Shown piece by piece: positions 34,676-43,403 of a stretch of 64,000 nt of DNA. Origin of the DNA: Hymenobacter lapidiphilus (lineage in GTDB: Bacteria > Bacteroidota > Bacteroidia > Cytophagales > Hymenobacteraceae); the NCBI RefSeq assembly GCF_003417065.2, contig NZ_QVLT01000005.1:62001-126000 (forward strand). Reading direction: 5' to 3'. Every line of letters starts with the position of its first letter. Position 1 is the first letter of the stretch. The translations under genes were made by a program, and so were the position numbers. The notes below the pieces were generated by a model that had not been told where the DNA came from, made no database searches, and worked only from the letters and a program-made list of their open reading frames with translations.

Positions 34676-35091
34676 AAAAAGATATAGCCTTCCGGCCCGT
34701 TGAGGGCGTAAGTGTAGCCATTGTACCCGACGAGCTGGCCGCTACCGCCACCGATCAGCAGATGGGCTGGCAGGTGTACCTGCTCAACGACAACGACCAG
34801 CCCCTGCAGAACGTTATCGTCAGCTCGCATGGCTATGGCACCGACGCGCAGGGCGAAACCATTCGTACCTCCACGTTACGCCATTCGCTGCCCGAAGTGC
34901 CTCCGCTCGCCGCGGCTCCCATCGAGGCTATCGACCCCGCTGTTTTTCAGTTGCACAACCAATACTGGGTTAGCTACTATATACATGGCCAAGTGTTTGA
35001 TAAGAAATTCGTCTTTGCCCCCGGATCCATTGCCCCCGAGCACCTGACACCCATCTTTCTGCTCGACCAGCCGGGCGTAGAATCCGTTTAA
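34672..35091 (+). CDS. Conserved hypothetical protein translationally coupled to lipB
   Basis: A 139-residue soluble protein. It starts MKKDIAFRPVEGVSVAIVPD, overlapping lipB by four bases. Internal segments are beta-rich (GWQVYLLNDNDQPLQNVIVS; IDPAVFQLHNQYWVSYYIHG) and the end is EHLTPIFLLDQPGVESV. No domain name can be given. The repeated appearance of such a short gene after lipB in Cytophagales is my recollection and was not checked. Coupling suggests co-expression with lipoate metabolism. Confidence 0.8.
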   Translation: MKKDIAFRPVEGVSVAIVPDELAATATDQQMGWQVYLLNDNDQPLQNVIVSSHGYGTDAQGETIRTSTLRHSLPEVPPLAAAPIEAIDPAVFQLHNQYWVSYYIHGQVFDKKFVFAPGSIAPEHLTPIFLLDQPGVESV

Positions 35092-35163
35092 GCCGGAGCT
35101 GCCCGTTTTTATTTTCCTTGTCCCGGCCTCAGTAGCCCCTTACCACAAGCGCCAACCACCCTT

Positions 35164-36231
35164 ATGAACGCACTCGGAATACAGCTGAGCCTGTCCTTCC
35201 TGTGGGCCCTTCTGGTAGCTATGTTCGCCGTGCCGTCCATTATCTACATCGCCCACCTCAAAAACATGCTCGATACGCCCAATGTGCGTACCGTGCACGA
35301 GTCGCTGACGCCGCGCCTGGGCGGGGTGGCCGTCTTTGCCGGCTTCATGTCGGCCCTCACCATCTTTGCTCCGCTTGATAATGGAGTGCAGCAGCTACTG
35401 GCGGGCTGCATTGTGCTGTTTTTCGTGGGCCTGAAAGACGATTTGGTGAGTATTTCGGTGGCCAAAAAATTTGTAGGCCAACTGCTGGCAACCGGCATCG
35501 TCATGATTATGGCCGACGTCCGCATTACCAGCTTTCAGGGCATTCTGGGCATTGGTGAGTTGCCCATTGGCATCAGCTACGCCTTTACCTTTTTCGCCAT
35601 TGTCGGCATCACCAACGCCATCAACCTTATCGATGGCCTTGATGGGCTGGCGGGCTCCATCGTGCTTATTATTGTGAGCACCTTCGGCTACTACTTCTAT
35701 CAGTATGGTGGCCCCGGTTTTCAGAACTACGCCTTCGTTTCGGTGTGCGTGGTGGGCGGTATCCTGGGTTTTCTGCGCTACAATTTCCACCGGGCCAGTA
35801 TTTTCATGGGCGACACCGGTTCGCTGGTCTGTGGCTTTATCGTGTCTATCCTCACCATTCAGTTTATTGAGATGGGTCTGAAAGTAGGCCAGCCGTTTGG
35901 TAATGCGGCGCCGGCTGTGGCGCTGGGTATTCTATTTGTGCCCCTGTTCGACACGCTGCGCGTATTCATCGTGCGCATGATGGCCGGCCGCTCACCCTTC
36001 TCGCCCGATAAAAACCACGTCCACCACCGCATTCTGGCCATGGGTTTCCAGCAAATCAGCACCGTCATGCTGTTGGGTCTGCTCAACGTCGTTGTCATCC
36101 TGCTGGTCATCAATTTCGCTTATCTAGGTAGTCTAATACTGATCGGGCTGCTAGTTGGCTTCTCGCTGCTGCTGAGTCTGCTGTTGGGAGTATACCACAG
36201 CCGGGCCGAGCGCCAGCGTATCGCCTCCTGA
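35164..36231 (+). CDS. MraY/WecA-family undecaprenyl-phosphate glycosylphosphotransferase
   Basis: A 355-residue polytopic membrane enzyme of the polyprenyl-phosphate hexose-1-phosphate transferase family. The N-terminal PNVRTVHESLTPRLGGVAVF motif, the Asp pair in GLKDDLVSI, NAINLIDGLDGLAG and MGDTGS are the metal and substrate sites. DKNHVHHRILAMG is the C-terminal His motif of the WecA/TagO subgroup rather than MraY itself. About ten TM helices are visible. It initiates lipid-linked surface polysaccharide synthesis; the sugar is not determined. It lies downstream of the lipB pair and upstream of a DUF4271 gene. Confidence 0.93.
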   Translation: MNALGIQLSLSFLWALLVAMFAVPSIIYIAHLKNMLDTPNVRTVHESLTPRLGGVAVFAGFMSALTIFAPLDNGVQQLLAGCIVLFFVGLKDDLVSISVAKKFVGQLLATGIVMIMADVRITSFQGILGIGELPIGISYAFTFFAIVGITNAINLIDGLDGLAGSIVLIIVSTFGYYFYQYGGPGFQNYAFVSVCVVGGILGFLRYNFHRASIFMGDTGSLVCGFIVSILTIQFIEMGLKVGQPFGNAAPAVALGILFVPLFDTLRVFIVRMMAGRSPFSPDKNHVHHRILAMGFQQISTVMLLGLLNVVVILLVINFAYLGSLILIGLLVGFSLLLSLLLGVYHSRAERQRIAS

Positions 36232-36259
36232 TTGAAGGCGCGTAGCAGTGCAGGGTGCC

Positions 36260-37489
36260 ATGGGTATCTTGGTCGTTACCGCCTTCGCAAACTCAATTAT
36301 CAACCTCGTGCGCTGCTCGATCTTCGTCCGGAACCTGTGGCTACTGTTGCTGCTGGGAGTGTTGCCGCTGGTAGCGGGGGCTGCCGAGTACCGCCGGCTG
36401 CCGCCCCCGCCCCGGTCCGGCCTCACCACCGACTGGCTCATTAAGGATCCGGACCGCAACCGGCTGGTACTGTACCTGCCCAACTACCACGCCCCCGAGC
36501 AGGCCTACTATCAGTGGCTGAGTGTGCGGCCCGGCCGGCCGCTGCCCATTACCTTCACGGCCCGCGAAAACCTGAGTTTGTTTCTCAACAACCAGCTCGT
36601 TTTTACGGCTCCTGCGCCGGCTTCTTACACCCTCGACCTAGCAGAGCTGCTGCCCGCCGGAACCCCGCAGGGCGGGCTGCACCTGCTGTGCGTGTGGCAT
36701 CCCGAGTCCGTTCCCAACCTCACCTCGTTCCAGAACGCCCTGGCTCCGGCCGAAAGCCCTGTCGGGATCCGGGAGGCGCTGACGACCGGAGCGCAGCCGC
36801 GGCCCCGAGGGCATCAGGGCCAGAACGTGTTTCTGGGCTTTCTGCTGCTCATTGGTCTCGGCTATGGTGGCTTGCGGGCTACCTATCAGCCGGGTTTTGC
36901 CCGTATCTATCAGTTGGAGGGCATGTGGGGCCAGGGAACGGCCGAGCAGGATTTCCTGGTAAAGCCCACCCTCACCTGGCTCAACCTGGTGCTGGTGCTG
37001 CTGTTCGCGTTGTCGTTTGCGCTGCTGCTGGTGGCCATCCATACCAACATCGAAAATATCGTAATCCTGCGCCGCCTATTCGACGTGGCCGAATCGACCA
37101 TTGTGGTGAAAGTGCTGCTTTACACGGCGCTGGTTGCGGCCTTCGTGCTGGGCAAGTATCTGTTTCTGGAGTCGATGGGCTACATCTTCGACGTGGCCGA
37201 GCTGGTCACGATTCAGTACCGCGAGTTTATTCGCACGGTGCTGTTTATGGGGCTGTTTCTGCCCGGCGTAATGCTGCTCTACCTGGGGCTTAACCGGCAG
37301 CTGCCCGAAACGGTGCTCTGGGTGTCCAACGGGGTGGTTTCCTTGCTGTTGGTTGGCACTGTGTGGCGTGTAGCCCGGACCCTGCATCGCAAAAGGTCAC
37401 TCCTGAATCTACATTTGTTTTCGTACCTTTGCGCCACAGAAGTGATTCCGCTGGTCGTTTTGCTCAAATTAATTGTTTTTACCTACTAA
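36260..37489 (+). CDS. DUF4271 family membrane protein
   Basis: About 409 residues from the ATG at 36260. A GTG at 36308 would instead give the cleaner signal peptide RCSIFVRNLWLLLLLGVLPL. A soluble beta-rich ectodomain follows (to about residue 170). Then come TM helices (NVFLGFLLLIGLGYGGLRAT; LTWLNLVLVLLFALSFALLL; VVKVLLYTALVAAFVLGKYL and others) typical of DUF4271. It sits directly before a uroporphyrinogen-III synthase-like gene, an arrangement I know in Bacteroidota. Function unknown. Confidence 0.86.
   Translation: MGILVVTAFANSIINLVRCSIFVRNLWLLLLLGVLPLVAGAAEYRRLPPPPRSGLTTDWLIKDPDRNRLVLYLPNYHAPEQAYYQWLSVRPGRPLPITFTARENLSLFLNNQLVFTAPAPASYTLDLAELLPAGTPQGGLHLLCVWHPESVPNLTSFQNALAPAESPVGIREALTTGAQPRPRGHQGQNVFLGFLLLIGLGYGGLRATYQPGFARIYQLEGMWGQGTAEQDFLVKPTLTWLNLVLVLLFALSFALLLVAIHTNIENIVILRRLFDVAESTIVVKVLLYTALVAAFVLGKYLFLESMGYIFDVAELVTIQYREFIRTVLFMGLFLPGVMLLYLGLNRQLPETVLWVSNGVVSLLLVGTVWRVARTLHRKRSLLNLHLFSYLCATEVIPLVVLLKLIVFTY
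37424..37431 (+). promoter_or_regulatory. -7 box (TACCTTTG) inside the DUF4271 gene, upstream of hemD
   Basis: TACCTTTG lies 135 bases before the hemD-like ATG at 37566, within the end of the DUF4271 reading frame. A second close match, TACATTTG, lies at 37410-37417. Either could give the next gene its own transcript. Confidence 0.4.
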
Positions 37490-37565
37490 TCAGGTATTCA
37501 CGCAGCTCTCTTCCGCTTTCTAACGCTCCCTTATCGCTCCAGATTTTACCCTCATTCTCTACCCA

Positions 37566-38381
37566 ATGGCCGACAATAAAGACCAGCCGGGAACGAGCCG
37601 TCATGCCGTTCCTATCGCCACTATTCTGGTCAGCCAACCAAAGCCGACCAGCGACGTTTCCCCCTATTTCTCGATTGCCGAAAAATACGGTATCAAGGTA
37701 GATTTCCGGGAGTTTATTGACGTTCAGCCGGTTTCCTATAAGGACTTCCGTAAAGAGAAGGTCAATATTGCTGAGCATACGGCCATCATCTTTACCAGTC
37801 GCAACGCCGTCGACCACTTCTTCCGTATCTGCCAGGAGGCTAAAATTGAGATGCCGGCCGAGATGAAGTACTTCTGTATCTCGGAGCAGACGGCCAATTA
37901 CCTGCAGAAATACATTGTGCTGCGTAAACGCAAGCTATTTGTAGGCCAGCGCACGGCCGCCGATATGTTCGACGTCATCCGCAAGCACAAGGGCGAAACG
38001 TTCCTGTACCCGTGCTCCGACATCCGTAAGGATGATATTCCGGAATTTATGCGCGAGAACAAATTCAAGTTCAGCGAGGCCGTCATCTACCGCACCGTCG
38101 CCGCCGACCTTTCGGACCTGACCGATGTGAAATACGACTGTATTGCCTTTTTTAGCCCTTCAGGCATCACCTCGCTGTTCGTCAATTTTCCCGATTTCGT
38201 GCAGAATAACACGCGTATCGCCGCTTTTGGCCCTACTACCGCCAAAGCTGTTCTCGACGCAGGCCTGCTGCTCGACATTGAAGCTCCGCACCCCAACGCG
38301 CCTTCCATGACGGGCGCCATTGAAGCCTACATTCGGATGCATCAGCGCAACGGTTCGCCTAAAACTGCCGGCAAAGTATAA
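37566..38381 (+). CDS. hemD: Uroporphyrinogen-III synthase family protein
   Basis: A 271-residue two-lobe protein of the HemD fold. Seen: ATILVSQPKPTSDVSPYFSI at the first lobe, EHTAIIFTSRNAVDHFFRIC (the conserved Ser/Arg-Asn region), KHKGETFLYPCSDIRKDDIP, then YDCIAFFSPSGITSLFVNFP and RIAAFGPTTAKAVLDAGL, the usual C-terminal Thr-Ala motif. In heme synthesis it closes the tetrapyrrole ring. Bacteroidota copies beside DUF4271 are divergent, so activity is probable rather than certain. It precedes the T9SS cluster. Confidence 0.88.
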   Translation: MADNKDQPGTSRHAVPIATILVSQPKPTSDVSPYFSIAEKYGIKVDFREFIDVQPVSYKDFRKEKVNIAEHTAIIFTSRNAVDHFFRICQEAKIEMPAEMKYFCISEQTANYLQKYIVLRKRKLFVGQRTAADMFDVIRKHKGETFLYPCSDIRKDDIPEFMRENKFKFSEAVIYRTVAADLSDLTDVKYDCIAFFSPSGITSLFVNFPDFVQNNTRIAAFGPTTAKAVLDAGLLLDIEAPHPNAPSMTGAIEAYIRMHQRNGSPKTAGKV

Positions 38382-38477
38382 ATCGGAGAACAGGGGGTAA
38401 CTACGGCAGGGGCAAAAGGTGTCTGCGTGGGCTGTTTCTTTCGTGAGTTTAATGAAGAATTTAGAGCGGTTTTTCGT

Positions 38478-38485
38478 TACATTTG
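38478..38485 (+). promoter_or_regulatory. -7 box (TACATTTG) upstream of the PorP/SprF gene
   Basis: TACATTTG fits TAnnTTTG and lies 49 bases before the ATG at 38534. No convincing TTG at about 20 bases upstream. Confidence 0.5.
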
Positions 38486-38533
38486 GGAACGTAGGCCCGC
38501 TACTACTCCGGGGCTGACTCACGGCAGATTTAT

Positions 38534-39526
38534 ATGAAAAGATATATACTATGCGCCGGAGCGCTGTTGGTGATGGGCAAAGCCGCTGCTCAGCAACAGC
38601 CGCAGTTCAGCCACTACGGGCTCAATGGCATGAATCTGAATCCGGCTTATGCTGGTGTGAAAGGCTACGGCGAAATCACTGGCATCGGCCGCATTCAGTA
38701 TTACGGCTACGATGCCTCCTTCGATTCCGGCGGTTCGCCCACCACGGCCTCCCTCACGGCCTCCCTACCCGTACCGGTGCTGGCCGGCGGTCTGGGAATA
38801 GGTATCTATCGCGACCGGATTGCCGAGCTATATACGACCAACGTGCAACTCTCGTACTCGCGCCATCTCAAGCTGGGCGAAGGCACACTTGGTCTCGGCG
38901 TGCAGGGCCTGCTCAATAATATTTACCACGGTAAATACCGGTTCAACGACGAGAATGATATAGCTGTACCGCGCGAGGGTTCAGATGCTAAATTCGATGC
39001 GGGAGTAGGTGTCTGGTACGAAGCACCAAAATTTTATGCCGGCCTGAGCATGAACAATCTGCTACGTTCGGGCTACCGCTTTAAAAGTGAAGGCATAGCC
39101 AATGCAAAAACGGCGCAATATTTGACTGAGAACCATGCCTACCTGACGGGTGGCTACAATATAGAGGTGACATCGGACGTTGTAATTACCCCGACTGCGC
39201 TGATGAAACTCGTATTGCCGGGAAAATTTGGCGACAGCGACAAACTGACCCTGCGTAATGCCTCGTATGAGGTAGGAGCCAGGGCCACGTTCAACGACCG
39301 GTTCTGGGGCGGACTGGGCTACCGCTCAGGAGACGCCTTCACGGCATTGGGGGGTGTTTCCTTCGCTCAGGATAATGCGCTTCGGTTGGGATTGGCTTAT
39401 GACCTAATTGCATTCGGCCAAGAAGCAAAAGCAACAAGTTCATTTGAGGTTATGCTGAGTTACCGCCTGCCCAAACCAAGCCTAAATATCCGGCCAGCTA
39501 TCCGGACACCCCGGTATAGCTTCTAG
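38534..39526 (+). CDS. PorP/SprF family type IX secretion membrane protein
   Basis: A 330-residue outer-membrane barrel protein with a signal peptide (MKRYILCAGALLVMGKAAAQ). The family opening QPQFSHYGLNGMNLNPAYAG is unmistakable. Aromatic-rich strands follow (LYTTNVQLSYSRHLKLGEGT; FYAGLSMNNLL; RFWGGLGYRSGDAF). The end is a C-terminal RTPRYSF. In the T9SS these proteins help attach or route substrates at the outer membrane; PorP works with gldKLMN. Position directly before gldK supports a T9SS role. Confidence 0.93.
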   Translation: MKRYILCAGALLVMGKAAAQQQPQFSHYGLNGMNLNPAYAGVKGYGEITGIGRIQYYGYDASFDSGGSPTTASLTASLPVPVLAGGLGIGIYRDRIAELYTTNVQLSYSRHLKLGEGTLGLGVQGLLNNIYHGKYRFNDENDIAVPREGSDAKFDAGVGVWYEAPKFYAGLSMNNLLRSGYRFKSEGIANAKTAQYLTENHAYLTGGYNIEVTSDVVITPTALMKLVLPGKFGDSDKLTLRNASYEVGARATFNDRFWGGLGYRSGDAFTALGGVSFAQDNALRLGLAYDLIAFGQEAKATSSFEVMLSYRLPKPSLNIRPAIRTPRYSF

Positions 39527-39669
39527 CAGACTGTTTTGAAGAAGTGGAAAATGTGCTGCAGCTGCAGAAAACGGAATATTGGCTCAATTGACGGGCCAAA
39601 TGAGCGTAACAGTCGTTTAACCGGCTGATACTTTAGTTGGTAGACAAATGTGCGGTGTTGGCGGATTGC

Positions 39670-39700
39670 TTGCGTACCAACGGATGATTCATTAGATTTG
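39670..39700 (+). promoter_or_regulatory. Bacteroidota promoter of the gldKLMN operon
   Basis: A -33 TTG at 39670-39672 is followed after 20 bases by TAGATTTG (39693-39700), matching TTG-N19-21-TAnnTTTG. The gldK ATG is 60 bases downstream. This is the best-spaced promoter in the window. Confidence 0.6.
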
Positions 39701-39759
39701 CCAGCCCGAAAAATTGTAATCTTTGGTTATCACCCTCGGTCGTCTTTTTACTTTTCATA

Positions 39760-40770
39760 ATGAATAAGTTTTTCCTCCTGCCCCTTGTCGCTTTCTCGGC
39801 TCTGCTGTTGGGCGGGTGCGGTTTCAGCAAAGGCCCCACCGGCGACTTGGTCGGCGCGGAAGACCGGCCAGAATTCAACCCGCAGGAAGTGCCTTATGGC
39901 ATGGTACCCTGCCCCGGCGGTACTTTCCACATGGGACAGACCGACCAGGATATTTCGGCCTCGATGGTCAACATGAACAAGCAGGTGACTATTGCCGGCT
40001 TTTACATGGACGAGACGGAAATCACCAACAACCAGTACCGCCAGTTCATGAATGCCATCCGGCAGGATTCGATTGACGTGCTGGGCGAAGAGTACGTGAT
40101 GACCGAGCTCTACCCCGATACGACAGTATGGGTGCGCGACTTCACCTACCACATGGGTGACCCGCTGATGGAGTACTACTACACCCATCCGGCCTTCGAC
40201 GACTACCCCGTAGTGGGTGTTGACTGGTTTGCGGCCAAGTATTTCTGTAACTGGCGTACCAAGCTGAAAAACCAGGCCAACGAGGAATCCGGTCTGGCCC
40301 CTTATCCCAATTTCCGTCTGCCCTCGGAGGCTGAGTGGGAGTACGCCGCCCGTGGTGGCCGCGACCTAGCCACCTACCCTTGGGGTGGTCCCTACATGCG
40401 CAACTCCAACGGTTGCATGCTGGCCAACTTCAAGCCCGGCCGCGGCGACTATGCCTCTGACGGACATGCCTACACGGCTCCGGTTGCCTCGTTTTTCCCC
40501 AACGATTTCGGCCTGTACGATATGTCGGGTAACGTAGGTGAGTGGTGCGACGATGCCTACATGGAAGCTTCCGTGCCGGTGGTATGGGATATGAACCCGA
40601 CTAACCCCGACGATAACGAGCCCCGCAAAGTAGTACGTGGCGGTTCGTGGAAGGACATTGCTTACTTCCTCGAGACGGGAACCCGCAATTTCGAATACCA
40701 GGATTCGGCCCGCTCTTATATCGGTTTCCGCACCGCCATGATCCAGATTGGTTCGGGTGGCGGCCGCTAG
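39760..40770 (+). CDS. gldK: Type IX secretion lipoprotein GldK (PorK), FGE-sulfatase fold
   Basis: A 336-residue outer-membrane lipoprotein: MNKFFLLPLVAFSALLLGG with lipobox Cys20. The FGE-sulfatase/SUMF1-type domain fills the rest: MVPCPGGTFHMGQTD, FYMDETEITNNQYRQFMNAI, PVVGVDWFAAKYFCNWRTKL, FRLPSEAEWEYAARGGRDLA, DMSGNVGEWCDDAY and a C-terminal YIGFRTAM. GldK forms a ring with GldN under the outer membrane around the T9SS translocon. The order gldK-L-M-N follows. Catalytic FGE cysteines are not expected to work here. Confidence 0.95.
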   Translation: MNKFFLLPLVAFSALLLGGCGFSKGPTGDLVGAEDRPEFNPQEVPYGMVPCPGGTFHMGQTDQDISASMVNMNKQVTIAGFYMDETEITNNQYRQFMNAIRQDSIDVLGEEYVMTELYPDTTVWVRDFTYHMGDPLMEYYYTHPAFDDYPVVGVDWFAAKYFCNWRTKLKNQANEESGLAPYPNFRLPSEAEWEYAARGGRDLATYPWGGPYMRNSNGCMLANFKPGRGDYASDGHAYTAPVASFFPNDFGLYDMSGNVGEWCDDAYMEASVPVVWDMNPTNPDDNEPRKVVRGGSWKDIAYFLETGTRNFEYQDSARSYIGFRTAMIQIGSGGGR

Positions 40771-40835
40771 GCCAGTCAGCTTTTCTTTAAGACTCCTTTT
40801 ATACCTCATCACTTCTTCTTCAACAACACAATCAA

Positions 40836-41645
40836 ATGGCAGCTAAAGGCGGTAATTTTCTGTACGATGTATTGATGCCCAAGATTTATGGCATCGGCGC
40901 GGCTATCGTAATCATCGGTGCTCTATTCAAAATTCAGCACTGGGATGGTGCCAGCGAAATGCTCATCGTGGGTTTGGGCACCGAGGCTGTCATCTTTTTC
41001 CTGAGTGCGTTTCAGCCTACCTCCAAAGAGGTTGACTGGTCGATGGTATACCCCGAGCTGAGCGAAGGCTACGACCCCTCTACTGGTAACGCCAGCTTCC
41101 TGCAGCAGGACAACGGGACGGGCCTCACCCGCAAGCTCGACGACATGCTGAAGGATGCCAACGTAACCCCTGAAGCTATTACTTCGCTGGGCCAGGGCCT
41201 GAACCGCCTGAGCACTACCACCCAGCAGCTCGCCGGCCTCGGCGACGCGACCAACGCCACCGACGAATACACGACCAAAGTTCGCTCGGCTGCTCAGTCG
41301 CTGGAGCGCATCAACGAGTCGTACTCGAAGACGGCCGATGCCATGAGCACGATGGCTGATGCCACCGCCGACGCGGGCGCTTACCAGTTGCAGGTTCAGA
41401 ACGTGACCAAGAACTTGGGCGCTCTGAACGCGGTGTACGAGATGGAACTGCAGGATGCCAATTCGCACCTCAAGTCCATGAATCAGTTCTACGGTACGCT
41501 GGCCCAGGCCATGCAGAACCTGACCGAAGCCGGCAAGGAAACCGAGCAATTCAAGACTGAAGTAACCAGCCTGACTGCTAATCTGGGCTCGCTCAACCGC
41601 GTGTACGGCAACATGCTGAACGCCATGCGCGCCCCCGCCAACTAA
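40836..41645 (+). CDS. gldL: GldL, cytoplasmic-membrane motor subunit of the T9SS
   Basis: A 269-residue protein with two TM helices near the N-terminus (about 16-32 and 42-59: VGLGTEAVIFFLSAFQ). Glu50 in TM2 corresponds to the essential Glu of Flavobacterium GldL. The start MAAKGGNFLYDVLMPKIYGI is family-typical. The long C-terminal helical region (about 65-269) contains repeating LGDATNATDEYTTKVRSAAQ-type segments. Five GldL and two GldM subunits form a proton-driven rotary motor that powers secretion and gliding. Confidence 0.95.
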   Translation: MAAKGGNFLYDVLMPKIYGIGAAIVIIGALFKIQHWDGASEMLIVGLGTEAVIFFLSAFQPTSKEVDWSMVYPELSEGYDPSTGNASFLQQDNGTGLTRKLDDMLKDANVTPEAITSLGQGLNRLSTTTQQLAGLGDATNATDEYTTKVRSAAQSLERINESYSKTADAMSTMADATADAGAYQLQVQNVTKNLGALNAVYEMELQDANSHLKSMNQFYGTLAQAMQNLTEAGKETEQFKTEVTSLTANLGSLNRVYGNMLNAMRAPAN

Positions 41646-41704
41646 ACGGCGGACCGCTACGGCGTTTCACAACCAATCAATTAGCATAGCAACAGGCATA
41701 CACG

Positions 41705-43288
41705 ATGGCGGGAGCAAAGGAAACTCCACGGCAGAAGATGATCGGGATGATGTACCTGGTACTCACCGCTCTTCTGGCCTTGCAGGTAGATTCAGCAATT
41801 CTGTTAAAATTTAAATTCCTCGACGACAGCCTTTCCTCCATTAACGGAAAGGTGTCGAAGGCGAACGACAGGACTGTAAAGGGTATTCAGGCCCAGGTAG
41901 AAAAGGCCCGCAATCAGCCCAAAGATGTGGCGGTGTTTAAGCAGAGCCAGGAAGTGCGCGAGCGGACCAAAGAGACCATTGCCTATTTGGCTTCGGTACG
42001 GGATCAGCTACTCACTAAAACGGAGAATAAAGGCAAAAACGAGTTTGCCAACATGAGTGCCGAAGACAAGGTGGCCGAGCTGATGCTGGGCGGCAACAAG
42101 GACGGTGTTGGCTACAAGATGAAAGGAGAGCTGAACAAGTACTCCGACTACATCAAAGGCATTATCCCCGGCGTTACGCCCTTGGCCCTCGACGCCGGTC
42201 AGGATCCGATGGTGACGGAAAAGAAGCAAAAGAGCAAAAACTTTGCCCAGCTCAACTTCGAAAACACGCCGGTAGTGGCCGCTTTGGCCGTACTGTCGCA
42301 GAAGGAAGCTGAGGTACTTAAGTACGAGTCGGACGCGCTGAAAGTGCTGTCGGATAGAGTAGGTGGCACGATCATCGTATTCGATAAAATCGGGGCTTTT
42401 GCCAGTGCTGAGTCGAACACCGTAGCCGCCGGTACCAAGTATAAAGCTGAGTTGTTCCTGACGGCTTCGGCCTCGGGCCTCAACCCCAGCATGACGCTCA
42501 ATGGCTCGCCAGTGTCGGTAGGCCCCGATGGCCGCGCCAAGGTGGAGTTCACGGCTCGTCCGGGTAACTTTGATAAGGATGGCAATGCTAAGGCTAGCTG
42601 GACCGGTACTATTCGTTTCAAGCAGAACGGCCGCGACACCACTTTCAAGGTGACGATGCCTTACACCGTTACCAAGCCGGTAATGCAGATTCAGTCGGCT
42701 TCGGTGCAGGCGCTGTATTTCCGTTGCGGCAATAAGTTGAGCGTAAACGTACCCGCCTTGGGTGCCCAGTATGACCCGAGCTTCTCGGCTACCGGTGCAG
42801 CTACCATTAAAGGTGCTTCTAAAGGCGAAGTAACGCTGGTGCCCAACGCTAGCGAAGTAACCCTGAGCGTAAGCAGCGGCGGCAACCCCATCGGCTCGCA
42901 GAAATTCGAGGTACGCCGGATCCCCAAGCCCGACATTCAGTGCTGGGTAGGTGGTCGTCCGGCCAACGAAAAGCAGGGCACACCCATCACGGCCGTGCGC
43001 AACATGAACCTGAAAGCTGTTCCCGATGCCAGCTTCGCTACTTTTCTGCCCGACGACGCTAAGTTCCGGGTGTCGCGCTACGAAGTAACGCTGGTACGCG
43101 GTAAGCGCCCAGTTATGGCTGCTATTCAGGTAAATGGCCCGAACGTTGACTTGAGCTCGGTAGTGAACACGGCCCGCGAGGGTGACCGCCTCTACATAGA
43201 GGTGAAAAGTGTGCAGCGCCAGAACTTCCAGGGCAACGTCGAGGACGTGCCAATGCCTGGCAAGGTGTTCAATATTCCGCTGAACTAA
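41705..43288 (+). CDS. gldM: GldM, periplasm-spanning motor subunit of the T9SS
   Basis: A 527-residue protein. The N-terminal TM (about 12-30, IGMMYLVLTALLALQVDSA) is preceded by Arg9 in MAGAKETPR, the conserved residue needed for motor function in Flavobacterium. The periplasmic part reads as D1 (helical, VRERTKETIAYLASVRDQLL) followed by three beta-sandwich domains, ending in the NVEDVPMPGKVFNIPLN tail. It transmits torque from GldL to the outer-membrane ring. It lies 59 bases after gldL. Confidence 0.95.
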   Translation: MAGAKETPRQKMIGMMYLVLTALLALQVDSAILLKFKFLDDSLSSINGKVSKANDRTVKGIQAQVEKARNQPKDVAVFKQSQEVRERTKETIAYLASVRDQLLTKTENKGKNEFANMSAEDKVAELMLGGNKDGVGYKMKGELNKYSDYIKGIIPGVTPLALDAGQDPMVTEKKQKSKNFAQLNFENTPVVAALAVLSQKEAEVLKYESDALKVLSDRVGGTIIVFDKIGAFASAESNTVAAGTKYKAELFLTASASGLNPSMTLNGSPVSVGPDGRAKVEFTARPGNFDKDGNAKASWTGTIRFKQNGRDTTFKVTMPYTVTKPVMQIQSASVQALYFRCGNKLSVNVPALGAQYDPSFSATGAATIKGASKGEVTLVPNASEVTLSVSSGGNPIGSQKFEVRRIPKPDIQCWVGGRPANEKQGTPITAVRNMNLKAVPDASFATFLPDDAKFRVSRYEVTLVRGKRPVMAAIQVNGPNVDLSSVVNTAREGDRLYIEVKSVQRQNFQGNVEDVPMPGKVFNIPLN

Positions 43289-43313
43289 GCGTTGGTATGG
43301 TTATGGGTAGTAG

Positions 43314-43358
43314 ATAGTAAGCAGTCAGACGGTTTCCGCTGTTCTGACTACTTGCTAC
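43314..43358. repeat. Imperfect inverted repeat between gldM and gldN
   Basis: TAGTAAGCAGTCAGA pairs with TCTGACTACTTGCTA around GGTTTCCGC. It lies in the gldM-gldN gap, with further ACTACTT copies beyond the right arm. Confidence 0.6.
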
Positions 43359-43403
43359 CAAAATCCAACTACCAACTACTTACCACCAACTGATTTCTTT
43401 GGT

